Below are positions 8,810-16,561 of a DNA stretch of 39,454 nt, one piece after another. The notes under the pieces were generated by a model. It saw only the letters and a list, made by a program, of their open reading frames with translations, did no database searches and was not told the DNA's origin. A program made the position numbers and the translations under genes. The stretch spans positions 1 to 39,454 of the forward strand of contig CACZFB010000013.1 in NCBI GenBank assembly GCA_902780305.1, in the 5' to 3' direction. This DNA comes from an uncultured Coriobacteriaceae bacterium (GTDB taxonomy: Bacteria > Actinomycetota > Coriobacteriia > Coriobacteriales > Atopobiaceae). The stretch's first letter is position 1. Every line of letters starts with the position of its first letter.

Positions 8810-8865
8810 GCCTGTACACAGGGGACAGTCCCCCGGACACAGGAGACAGTCCCCCGAGTACAGGC
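8810..8865. repeat. GGGACAGTCCC repeat, locus 2
   Basis: Outer arms GCCTGTAC (8810-8817) and GTACAGGC (8858-8865) enclose two core units, GGGACAGTCCC and a variant GAGACAGTCCC. It lies between the convergent ends of deoC and lgt; the last base is also the first base of the lgt stop codon complement. It could form one long hairpin acting as a bidirectional terminator. Confidence 0.9.
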
Positions 8866-9686
8866 TATGCCTCCAGCTTGCCCACCTGCGGGCGTTGGGT
8901 CTTGTGCGCCCACACGAGCAGGGCGACGCCCGCTGCTACCAGCGGCAGCGAGAGCAGCTGGCCCATGGTTACCACGCCGCCAAACAAATAGCCCAACTGC
9001 GCGTCGGGCACGCGCACGAACTCGACGAGGATGCGGCATACCCCGTACCACACCAAGAACACGCCCGTAAACGTCCCCTGAGGCCGTGGCGGCACCTTGC
9101 GCGCCAGCGCCCATAGGATAAGAAACATAACCAGACCCTCGAGTATCGCCTCGTAGAGCTGCGATGGATGCCGATACACGTTGCCACCGCTGGGAAACAT
9201 CACGCCCCACGGCAGGTCGGTCTCCTTGCCCCACAGCTCGCCGTTAATAAAGTTCGCACACCTGCCGCAAAACAGGCCCACCGGTGCCGCGCACATCCCC
9301 AAGTCGCACATGGTGAGCACCGACACCTTGCACAGCCTGCAGCAGATCGTGCCCCCAATGATGGCGCCCACAAGCCCGCCATGAAAGCTCATGCCGCCCT
9401 CGTTAACGGCAAAGATGGACATCGGGTGCGACAGATAGTACCCGCCGCCATAGAACAGCACGTAGCCAAGGCGCCCGCCCACCACGGCACCCAGGCAGAT
9501 ACCCGTCACCACGTTGAGCGCATCGTCGGAGCTCAACTCCAGCTTCCACCGGCGCGCATAACGCATGAGCAGATAGCCTCCAACAATAAAGCCGATAAGA
9601 TACGCGATGCCATACCAGCGGACCGCAAACGGGCCAATGGTAAAGGCCACCGGATCGAGCATATGATAGAAGTCATTTAAAAACAT
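8865..9686 (-). CDS. lgt: Prolipoprotein diacylglyceryl transferase
   Basis: A 273-residue integral membrane enzyme that transfers diacylglycerol from phosphatidylglycerol to the lipobox Cys of prelipoproteins. Motifs in order: RWYGIAYLIGF near residues 23-33, GGRLGYVLFYG, MSFHGGLVGA with the essential His, the Lgt signature GRCANFINGELWG, and RHPSQLYEA. About seven hydrophobic segments are visible. The ATG at 9686 has GGGAG five bases upstream, and that ribosome binding site starts directly at the stop codon of the preceding GT gene. It is therefore the third gene of a glfT2-like/GT/lgt operon, an unusual partnership. Confidence 0.96.
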   Translation of the reverse strand: MFLNDFYHMLDPVAFTIGPFAVRWYGIAYLIGFIVGGYLLMRYARRWKLELSSDDALNVVTGICLGAVVGGRLGYVLFYGGGYYLSHPMSIFAVNEGGMSFHGGLVGAIIGGTICCRLCKVSVLTMCDLGMCAAPVGLFCGRCANFINGELWGKETDLPWGVMFPSGGNVYRHPSQLYEAILEGLVMFLILWALARKVPPRPQGTFTGVFLVWYGVCRILVEFVRVPDAQLGYLFGGVVTMGQLLSLPLVAAGVALLVWAHKTQRPQVGKLEA

Positions 9687-9695
9687 GCGCTCTCC

Positions 9696-12600
9696 CTACA
9701 CGTCGAGAACGAATCTGCCGCAATTGTGACGGAAGCACGGGTTGAAGTTTGGGTCCTCGGCAAAGACCAGGTGCCCCCAGCGGGAGCGCAGCACGCCCTC
9801 TGCATGCGCGAAGCCAATCGCCGCCTGCTCCGAGCGACCGCGCCCTCGGGACACCGACTCATAGTGACGAAGCGTCACGTCGGGCCGCACCACCACGGCG
9901 TACCCCCGCTCCCCTATCTTCAGGCACAGGTCCACGTCGTTGTAGTCCACGGGCAGCTCCTCGTCCATGCCGCCCACAAGATCCCACACAGACCGCCGCG
10001 TGAGCAGGCACGCCCCCGTCACCGCCCGCATGCGGTGTGGCACCACGTTAACGCCCAGGTAGCCCTCATCAGCCGCGGGGACGTCCATGTTCGCATGCCA
10101 CGGACCCAGGTGACTGCCCACGAGCACGCCCACGTGCTGCACGGTGTCGTCGGGATACAGCAGCTTGGCACCCACGCACCCCACCTCGTCGCGGGCACAC
10201 GTCTCCATAAGCCGGTCGAGCCAGTCGGCCTGCAGCACCTCGGTGTCGTTGTTGAGCATCAGCACGTACGACCCTCTGGCCTGCGCAACGCCTTCGTTGC
10301 ACAGCCTGGAGAAGTTAAAGCCATGCTCGAGCTCGCACGTTATCACGCGCACGCGCGGGTCGACCTGCAACCGCTCGTAGAGCGCAAAGGTCTGTTCCTG
10401 CTCGCTGTTGTTCTCCACGACAACGACCTCATAGTTGTCCCAGGCCGTGCGCTCGAGCACCGAGCGCACGCAGCGCTCCAGGACGGACGCCGCATCCTTG
10501 TTGGGGATTATCACCGAGACGAGCGGCCGGCTCCCCTCCCACGTCGGCTCGGGCGGCGTGCGCCAGCCGAGCTTGCAGGGAATCGCCGTGTGCAGCAGCA
10601 CGCGCGGAACATGACACCCCACGGCCGCCTGCGTCACATCCGCTCTCGTTGCCACCATGCGGCCCAAGTAGTCCTGATGGCGCAGACGCACGGCGTCGAA
10701 GTCCGGCTTGAGGACCGGCAGACAGTAGCGCCCGTCGATCAGGCTGTCCTCGTCGGCGTACACGAGCTCCGCATTGGGATGGATCCGCGCCTCGCGCGCC
10801 ATCCAAAACAGCGCGTCCGGCTCGAGCACGTCTCCGGGCTCCAGCCGCAGCACGAAGTCTCCCTGCGGGTTGGCGTCCGCATCGCTCAGTAGCTCGTAGT
10901 GTGCATACGTCTGTGCGCACACCGACTCCAGCGTGCGCGCGACCTCCTCGTCCGGCGCATCCTGCGAGTCCACGACCACCGAGAACACCAGCGGGTCCTC
11001 GGCTCCAGTGGCAAGCTCGTGCTGCAGCGCCAGGTCCGCCCTGCAGGCGCGATGCCGCGTGCGCACCCATTCGTCGTAAGCGGGGTCGCGGTCCGGCACC
11101 ACGATGGCACACTGCCACGCGTCGCGCATGCCGACCAGCTCGGCCCGGCCAACCAGCAGGTCATGCTCCTGCGTCGTGGGTCCGGCAAGCGTCGCACGCA
11201 GCAAGAACTCGCTAGCCTCAGCCGACACGCGCACCGAGAAGCCCACGACGCGACGTGCGAGGTCAGACCCCAGCGCCTCCGTGCGGTCGCCCATGCACAC
11301 CCACGCGGACGTGGCGGGGTTCTCCTGTGCGTCCAGCACGGTAAGCGCAAGCTCCCCGGACACGTCCCCTTCCTGGCTAACGACCTCCAGGTCACCCCGC
11401 ACGATGTCCTCGTCGCAGTCGCGAACGACCTTGCTCACCGCCAGGCGCATGCCCTGCTCGGGCACGGGCGCAGATACAGGCACGGAATCGCCCGCAGCAC
11501 CGCCCGTCCGCTCGGACACGCCGAGCACCTCGGGCCAGCGCTGCTTGAGCCAGGCGTCAGCACACACGTCCTGCATGAGCTCATCCCAACTTGGCACACC
11601 CATGTCGCGCGCGGTGGCATCCACGCGCAGCTGCGCCCGCGGCACCTCCACGACGGCAAGGCCCAACGCGCGAACCCGCAGGCACAGGTCCGCAAACCAC
11701 GACCGCTCGCCTGCGCCCTCGTCCACGCCGCCCACGGTCTCCCACACCGACCGACGCAGCACCAGCAGCTCGCCGCATGCCGCAACGACCTCGTGTGGCT
11801 GCCCGTCTACCGCGAGCTCGCCGTAGTGCGCGACGCGCCAATTAAGATGCTCCACAACCAGCTCGCCGCGCGCCACGGTTCCGTCGGCAAACACGCAGCG
11901 ACCCGAGGCGATGCCCACGCCCTCGCGCATGGCGACCTCGGTCAGCATGGCAACGGCGTCCTCGTTCACGGCGCACGCCGCCGACGAGACCAGCACGCAG
12001 TCCGTGCCCTCGATGGCAACGACGTTTACCTGGGGCGACACCGCGGCCGGCATGGCGTCTTGCGCCCACATCGATCGTGCCCACACGGACGGCAACGGTC
12101 CCGTGTCGCATGGCAGGCGCCACAGGCCCTCCGCATTGCCGGAGCGAACCCAGAGTGCCGCCAGCCGAGCCGCCGGCACCGAGACGCACACGTAGCGGCA
12201 GGGCACCTCGGGAATGCGCAGGTGCGGCGCCACGCACGAGCCAAGCACCCGCAATCGACCCCCTGCGTACCCACGGGACGAATCGTCTGCCTGCGCCAAA
12301 TCCACAGGCGTCCCGTCCACCTCGAAGGCCCGCACGTCTATCGTGCCGTCCTTCTTGCCCGTCTCCACGGGATACGAGAACACCACATGCAGCAGGTCGC
12401 CCGCGTCGCCTCCCCGCACCGTACGACACGAGACCAGCTCCATGTCGCCTGGCAGCGGGCGCTCGTCGCAGTTGCGCACCACGTCGACGTCGGGGTTTCT
12501 CATCAGCGTGTTTGCCATGGAGCTCAGGCGCGCCAGATGCCTGCCCACGTTGGTCGTGGCACGGGCGACGCACGCGCCCTGCTCGTTGCGTGCCTCCACG

Positions 12601-12833
12601 ACGACGACCTGCGTCGCCGCAAGCACGCAGAGCACCAGCACCTGGCGCCCGTCGTCCGTCTGCACGATGCGTGCGGGCACCTCCGTGTTACCCCGCACCC
12701 GCGCGGTGGCACGAAGCGTCGCGCCCTCAAGGTCCGTCCCCTTGAGGACCACGTAGATCTTTCCGCCGCCACGGCACGTCGCGCCAAATCCCAGACGCGG
12801 TCGCTGCCGTGCGGTCATCGTCGCTTGGGTCAT
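9696..12833 (-). CDS. Very large multi-module family 2 glycosyltransferase
   Basis: A 1045-residue cytosolic protein starting MTQATMTARQ. The stop of the upstream gene and this ATG share one base (TAATG), which argues for coupled translation and against the longer frame from 12908. Three GT-A-like modules can be read. (1) At about residues 270-430, DCVLVSSAACAV stands where LxNDTEV normally occurs, followed by a recognisable GT2 second half (RSVWETVGGVDEG, FADLCLRVRALG). (2) At about 610-760, LRLEPGD replaces the usual LDHDD. (3) At about 765-1015, intact: VSVIIPNKD, VVVVENNS, LMLNNDTEV, VTGACLLTRRSVWDLVGGMDEE, YNDVDLCLK. Only the third module has a normal acidic metal-binding motif. Likely role: adding sugars to a surface polymer. 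Donor and acceptor are unknown. Confidence 0.85.
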   Translation of the reverse strand: MTQATMTARQRPRLGFGATCRGGGKIYVVLKGTDLEGATLRATARVRGNTEVPARIVQTDDGRQVLVLCVLAATQVVVVEARNEQGACVARATTNVGRHLARLSSMANTLMRNPDVDVVRNCDERPLPGDMELVSCRTVRGGDAGDLLHVVFSYPVETGKKDGTIDVRAFEVDGTPVDLAQADDSSRGYAGGRLRVLGSCVAPHLRIPEVPCRYVCVSVPAARLAALWVRSGNAEGLWRLPCDTGPLPSVWARSMWAQDAMPAAVSPQVNVVAIEGTDCVLVSSAACAVNEDAVAMLTEVAMREGVGIASGRCVFADGTVARGELVVEHLNWRVAHYGELAVDGQPHEVVAACGELLVLRRSVWETVGGVDEGAGERSWFADLCLRVRALGLAVVEVPRAQLRVDATARDMGVPSWDELMQDVCADAWLKQRWPEVLGVSERTGGAAGDSVPVSAPVPEQGMRLAVSKVVRDCDEDIVRGDLEVVSQEGDVSGELALTVLDAQENPATSAWVCMGDRTEALGSDLARRVVGFSVRVSAEASEFLLRATLAGPTTQEHDLLVGRAELVGMRDAWQCAIVVPDRDPAYDEWVRTRHRACRADLALQHELATGAEDPLVFSVVVDSQDAPDEEVARTLESVCAQTYAHYELLSDADANPQGDFVLRLEPGDVLEPDALFWMAREARIHPNAELVYADEDSLIDGRYCLPVLKPDFDAVRLRHQDYLGRMVATRADVTQAAVGCHVPRVLLHTAIPCKLGWRTPPEPTWEGSRPLVSVIIPNKDAASVLERCVRSVLERTAWDNYEVVVVENNSEQEQTFALYERLQVDPRVRVITCELEHGFNFSRLCNEGVAQARGSYVLMLNNDTEVLQADWLDRLMETCARDEVGCVGAKLLYPDDTVQHVGVLVGSHLGPWHANMDVPAADEGYLGVNVVPHRMRAVTGACLLTRRSVWDLVGGMDEELPVDYNDVDLCLKIGERGYAVVVRPDVTLRHYESVSRGRGRSEQAAIGFAHAEGVLRSRWGHLVFAEDPNFNPCFRHNCGRFVLDV

Positions 12834-14704
12834 TACGAGCTCGCCTGATCCTCCAGGTACCACTTCCAGAACTCGACCGAGGTAAGCTCCTCGCGAGCGG
12901 CCGCCCACTGGGCATACACCTCGTCGTGGCGCTTGTCGAACTCCTTGCGCAGCGCCTTGTACCTGCGGAACAGCTGCTCGAACCGTGCGCGGTCCTTGCG
13001 ACGCAACACGCCATGGCGCCCGTCGCGCGAGACCGCCAGCAGCATGTCCTTGCCGCGGATGTCGTTGGGCGGATAGAACCAGCCGTTGTACGGCATCACG
13101 CCCAGACCACCGGGGGCCAGCTTGGCGGGACCGCGCTGACCGTTGTACGAGCCAAAGTCCAGCAGCTTGGTAACGATGTTGCGTTCGCCCGTGTCGTAGG
13201 GGTCGTTGGTGTTGAAGCTGGCAAATGCCACCGCCGGCTCCTCGCGCTCAAGCTCCTCGATGGGCACGAGCTTCTCGTTGAACTTGCCGTGCTCGCGCAT
13301 GAGGTCGGCACCCTTAACGTGCTTGATGAAGTCGGGGCCCTTGAGGAAATCCTCCAGCGCGCGCAGCGACATCTCGGCGCCGTCGTAGTTAAAGGTCTTG
13401 AGGTCGAGCAGCACGACGTAGTGGAAGTTGATCATAAAGTCCACGTGCGGGTACACGCCCGTGGTCGCCTGGGCAATAAAGGAGTTGCGCTGGAACTGGT
13501 AGCGGTCCAGCGAGGCGCTAAACTTGTCGAAGAACGTCATGTGCCACAGGCAGATGCCGTTCATGGTAATAAAGCCGCGGGCGGCACGATTGCCGTACTC
13601 GGCGTCGTCTCCGCGAATGAACATTGGCAGGGGCAGCCCGCTGCGCTCGATGCACGTTATGGGAATGCAGCAGTACCACCAGCCGGCGTAGCGGTTCTCG
13701 TGGTGCGGCGCGTCGGTCTCCACGTGCGTGATGCCCTCCAGCGTGGTGATGACGTAGCGCTCCTCGTCCTCGCCACGCTCCTTGTACGCCGCATAGGTCC
13801 CGTCGGGACGCACCCAGCCCGTGTCCTCGTGGAACTCGTCCTGCTGCTCGAACGAGAGCATGGCGCCGCTTACAAACGCGTCGCGGTACTCGTCGCGCAC
13901 CAGCGTGAGCAGGTTGTAAGTGCGCTTGAGGCTCTCGGGCGAAATCTGCACGTCGTCGTCCATAAGCAGCACATGCGTGGCCTTGGGCTCCTGCTCCATG
14001 GCCTCGATCATGCCGCGGGTAAAGCCGCCGGCGCCGCCCACGTTGGGGTTGGGATGCACGAAGATGCCCGGTCCCTCGAGCCGTGCGGCGTCGAGCGTAC
14101 GGCCGTTGTCGATAACGTGCAGGGTGAGGTGCTTGGCCACGGGCTCGTCGCATCCCAGGACGCCGGTGCGGAACAGCTCGATGTTGGGGATGACGTAGTC
14201 CTCCTTGCAGAAGGTGGTCGTGGCGACGCTCAGCTCCACGTTGCGAATGAGCGCGTCGTCGATGCGGGTGTAGTAGTACGCCTCCCGCACGTCCACCTTG
14301 CCATAGGTCGTGAGCTCGAAGGTGAGGAAGAGGGCGTCCGTGCTCGGGTAGCTGAGGTCGAGCGTCTCGTACGACGCAAAGTCGCAGGTCTTGCTCTCCA
14401 GCACCACCCGTTTGGGACGCACCATGGTGCGCTCGTAGGCAACGAGCGCGATGGAAAATTTGCCCCTGGCCTCAACGTGCAGGTGCGCGTTGTCCACACG
14501 TGTGTACGTGCGCCACTTCTCCCACGAGAGCGCATTGAAGTAGGTGGCGAAGTCGTAGGTCGTGCAGGTCGTATCGCCAAGGCTGCTTGCGCCGTCGTCG
14601 GCGTGCTGCACGCGCTCGCTCTTGCGCACATACAGCTCGGGAAACTCGTCGGACCTCGTTCCGTCGAAGAAGATCACGTTGCTCAGTCGGTAGTCTATTT
14701 GCAT
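12833..14704 (-). CDS. GlfT2-like galactofuranosyltransferase (GT2)
   Basis: A 623-residue protein, close to mycobacterial GlfT2 (637). An N-terminal beta-sandwich-like region (about 1-190) precedes a GT-A core with NPNVGGAGGFTRGM (about 215), the metal-binding triad DDD in LLMDDDVQIS (about 245-247), GDDAEYGNRA (about 365) carrying the candidate catalytic Asp, and WHMTFFDKF (about 385) with the conserved His. A helical C-terminal region follows. GlfT2 enzymes polymerise UDP-galactofuranose into galactan; the same or a closely related sugar is inferred here. The ATG at 14704 has GGAGGG seven bases upstream; longer in-frame extensions cross the GGGACAGTCCC repeat and are rejected. It is first gene of an operon with the large GT and lgt. 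No UDP-galactopyranose mutase is in the window. Confidence 0.88.
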   Translation of the reverse strand: MQIDYRLSNVIFFDGTRSDEFPELYVRKSERVQHADDGASSLGDTTCTTYDFATYFNALSWEKWRTYTRVDNAHLHVEARGKFSIALVAYERTMVRPKRVVLESKTCDFASYETLDLSYPSTDALFLTFELTTYGKVDVREAYYYTRIDDALIRNVELSVATTTFCKEDYVIPNIELFRTGVLGCDEPVAKHLTLHVIDNGRTLDAARLEGPGIFVHPNPNVGGAGGFTRGMIEAMEQEPKATHVLLMDDDVQISPESLKRTYNLLTLVRDEYRDAFVSGAMLSFEQQDEFHEDTGWVRPDGTYAAYKERGEDEERYVITTLEGITHVETDAPHHENRYAGWWYCCIPITCIERSGLPLPMFIRGDDAEYGNRAARGFITMNGICLWHMTFFDKFSASLDRYQFQRNSFIAQATTGVYPHVDFMINFHYVVLLDLKTFNYDGAEMSLRALEDFLKGPDFIKHVKGADLMREHGKFNEKLVPIEELEREEPAVAFASFNTNDPYDTGERNIVTKLLDFGSYNGQRGPAKLAPGGLGVMPYNGWFYPPNDIRGKDMLLAVSRDGRHGVLRRKDRARFEQLFRRYKALRKEFDKRHDEVYAQWAAAREELTSVEFWKWYLEDQASS

Positions 14705-14807
14705 GGAACTGCCCTCCATGTGTTGTTCGTCGTGGTGCAACGCATTGAGTATAAACCATGAGCCGCCGCTAGGGACCACTCCACAAAGAGCCCTTGTCAC
14801 CGCCGCC

Positions 14808-14882
14808 GTGGTACGCGGGGGACTGTCCCCTGTGTCCAGGGGACTGTCCCTTTTGTCCAGCGGGGACTGTCCCCTGTGTACC
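14808..14882. repeat. GGGACTGTCCC repeat, locus 3
   Basis: Three core units lie between GGTAC (14810-14814) and GTACC (14878-14882). The first 24 bases from 14808 match the start of locus 4 at 27144, showing a common unit rather than chance similarity. It lies upstream of the GlfT2-like gene and downstream of the DUF559-type gene, the one locus that precedes a gene start on the same strand. Confidence 0.9.
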
Positions 14883-14887
14883 GGATT

Positions 14888-14931
14888 GCAGGCTAGGACG
14901 GGCTTATCTGTACAGACGGTGGCCCCCTTGG
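14888..14931 (-). repeat. 44-nt structured element, unit D
   Basis: Read on the minus strand: CCAAG, 11 nt, CTGTACAG, 14 nt, GCCTGC, preceded by CAG. Internal spacing is identical to units A, B and C. GGGCTTATCTGTACAG at 14900-14915 pairs 15/16 with 15002-15017 of unit C, so D and C form an inverted pair. Confidence 0.75.
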
Positions 14932-14985
14932 CTGTGGCCTTCTGCAAAGCCGCAGGTACGGGGGTGTTTCCGAGAATAGCTGCAG

Positions 14986-15029
14986 TTAAGGGTGTCCCAG
15001 GCTGTACAGACAAGCCCACCCCCATCTGC
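14986..15029 (+). repeat. 44-nt structured element, unit C
   Basis: TTAAG, 11 nt, CTGTACAG, 14 nt, ATCTGC, preceded by CAG. It lies 33 bases beyond the stop of the DUF559-type gene. Similarity to unit B continues upstream (GCAGGT, GTTT, GAGAA blocks). Confidence 0.75.
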
Positions 15030-15061
15030 GGGCAGGCCAAAGAGACGGTCGGCGACGCAGC

Positions 15062-16078
15062 CTATACCCAACGCGGGTGCGCAACGAGCATCTTTCGCAG
15101 CATGTCCTGCAGGTTTGCAAACGAATCACTCGCCTCCGGCAGCTCGCGACCAAGGTAGCGTGCGACCATGCCGGCCTTGGCGTTAAACCGCTTGAGGTCC
15201 TGCAAGTCCTCGTTCCTAAACGTGATGACCTTGTAGCCCATGTCCTGCGCCAGCTCCTGACGTTCGGAATCGCTTTCCTCACGCCCCACATGGAAGTCCT
15301 CGCCAAAGAACTCGACGATGAGCGCATGCTCAGGCCAGTACAGGTCAGGCACGATGTGGCGTTGACGCGTCTTTGTCCACAGCTCGCGCGGTACCTCAAG
15401 CCGCCAGTTTGAACGCGGACGCGGCAACGCGAGACCACCCCAGGCACGCGGCAGACACAGCATGAGGTAGAGAGCCGTCTCCATTGGCGAGTTGAGACCG
15501 TCCAGGGCCCAACGAATCGCATCGTACGCACGCGACGCACCACGGTCGTGGCTGACGCCGCCCAAGAACACGAACAGCTGGCACGCGCTCACCAGCGGCA
15601 CATCTCGGTTCTTAAAGCCCCGCTTGGTCTCCTGCTTGGAGTACGTGCCGCACAACTCGCAGGCAAGCTCCGCGAGCACGACCACGTACTGCCACCCCAT
15701 CAGCCGCTCCGGACAAATGCCTCGAATGCCCCGAGCCACCTGCATGAAGCAGAACTCCGGCGAACACACGTAACGCGAGCCTGCCACGCACAGCGCCCCC
15801 AGGGGGACCGTCCCGTTCCATTGGTGAACCTTGACCCCCGCAAGTCGCGCCCGCGGCACCGAGTCCCTGGAGACCAGATCGAGGGGCAGCTCCCTCGGAA
15901 ACCCGCGTGCAAGGTACGCCTGCCGCATGTCGTAGACCTTCTCTTTCCTGAGCTCGTCCACCGTGCTTGGCGCCCTGTCCAGATGGCACACGTTCGTCCG
16001 TAGGCCGTCAGCCGTCACCTGCACGTTGGTGTTGCGCCACCACCACAGAGCCCACACGTTCCCGAACACAACCATCAT
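15062..16078 (-). CDS. DUF559-type / PD-(D/E)XK-like nuclease-fold protein
   Basis: A 338-residue protein. The C-terminal third contains VPDLYWPEHALIVEFFGEDFH followed by RQELAQDMGYKVITFRNEDL, the pattern of DUF559/Vsr-like endonuclease-fold domains (Asp, then Glu and Gly, then a beta strand and helix). The middle holds a CELCG pair and many aromatic residues of unknown role. No signal peptide or membrane span. The ATG at 16078 is chosen because GGGGGAGG lies five bases upstream; the longer frame from 16315 has no such site. Solitary gene, flanked on both sides by copies of a 44-nt element seen nowhere else in the window. Function unknown; genes of this type are often accessory. Nuclease activity is inference. 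Confidence 0.7.
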   Translation of the reverse strand: MMVVFGNVWALWWWRNTNVQVTADGLRTNVCHLDRAPSTVDELRKEKVYDMRQAYLARGFPRELPLDLVSRDSVPRARLAGVKVHQWNGTVPLGALCVAGSRYVCSPEFCFMQVARGIRGICPERLMGWQYVVVLAELACELCGTYSKQETKRGFKNRDVPLVSACQLFVFLGGVSHDRGASRAYDAIRWALDGLNSPMETALYLMLCLPRAWGGLALPRPRSNWRLEVPRELWTKTRQRHIVPDLYWPEHALIVEFFGEDFHVGREESDSERQELAQDMGYKVITFRNEDLQDLKRFNAKAGMVARYLGRELPEASDSFANLQDMLRKMLVAHPRWV

Positions 16079-16321
16079 AAGAACCTCCCCCGCTCGAACC
16101 GACGTGGGGGCACACGCTACACAGAAGGTTTCGCACCAATTGCACACTGGGCGCACAGCAATTGCCCAGGTTTTTGTCTTTTCGCTGGTAGGCATGGGTG
16201 TCGACTCGGGAGCGCCCTCATTTGGGAATGGCCCCGTCGTCGGTGGGCGGATGCCCGTGCGGGGTGAGCGGTTGAGCAGCGGCGCGTTCAATGGCCCGCG
16301 GCAGTGCGGTTGCACCTACAG

Positions 16322-16365
16322 TTAAGCTTGGTCTCAACTACACAGAATTGCCCGTCTCTATCTGC
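16322..16365 (+). repeat. 44-nt structured element, unit A
   Basis: TTAAG, 11 nt, CTACACAG, 14 nt, ATCTGC, preceded by CAG. It aligns without gaps to unit C (about 31 of 49 positions identical by hand count). Confidence 0.7.
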
Positions 16366-16415
16366 AAGTCGTGTACAAACACGCAGGTCACAGGCGCGTT
16401 TGAGAAAAACCGCTG

Positions 16416-16459
16416 TTAGGGCCTCCCCTCGCTGTACAGGCTGGGGCGCCCTTACCTGC
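16416..16459 (+). repeat. 44-nt structured element, unit B
   Basis: TTAGG, 11 nt, CTGTACAG, 14 nt, ACCTGC. It begins 50 bases after the end of unit A in the same orientation, upstream of the GT2 gene. Confidence 0.75.
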
Positions 16460-16520
16460 AGGTCTGCAAGCCAAGACACGCGGACGAGTCCCAAGCAGAC
16501 CGCGAGTCACGAGCGTAGGC

Positions 16521-16526
16521 TATACT
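16521..16526 (+). promoter_or_regulatory. Possible -10 box for the GT2 gene at 16562
   Basis: TATACT, about 36 bases before the ATG. No good -35 hexamer is seen at normal spacing, so this is tentative. Confidence 0.35.
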
Positions 16527-16561
16527 AACAAGAACCGAAAGCATGTTCCAAGGAGAGTCCC

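Larger units (their letters stand above)
14705..15061. other. 357-bp gene-free stretch holding two repeat families
   Basis: No coding potential beyond the neighbours. It contains GGGACTGTCCC locus 3 (14808-14882) and units D and C of the 44-nt element (14888-14931 and 14986-15029), which face each other as an inverted pair. No clear promoter for the GlfT2-like gene could be picked out by eye. Confidence 0.8.
16079..16561. other. 483-bp gene-free stretch with two copies of the 44-nt element
   Basis: It separates the divergent DUF559-type gene and a GT2 gene. Units A (16322-16365) and B (16416-16459) occupy the half nearer the GT2 gene, and a weak -10 (TATACT, 16521-16526) follows. In the remaining half (16079-16315) I see no gene, no convincing promoter and no clear hairpin apart from repeated CAATTG motifs near 16137-16162. 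Confidence 0.7.

Noticed and set aside
14705..15040. N-terminal extension of the GlfT2-like protein
   Set aside because: It would translate repeat locus 3 and the 44-nt element; the ATG at 14704 has a well-placed GGAGGG site.
16131..16165. Repeated CAATTG motifs as an operator of the DUF559-type gene
   Set aside because: Only two short matches without clear dyad spacing or an adjacent promoter.
16079..16315. N-terminal extension of the DUF559-type protein
   Set aside because: It lacks a ribosome binding site, whereas GGGGGAGG precedes the ATG at 16078; the extended peptide looks like translated intergenic DNA.
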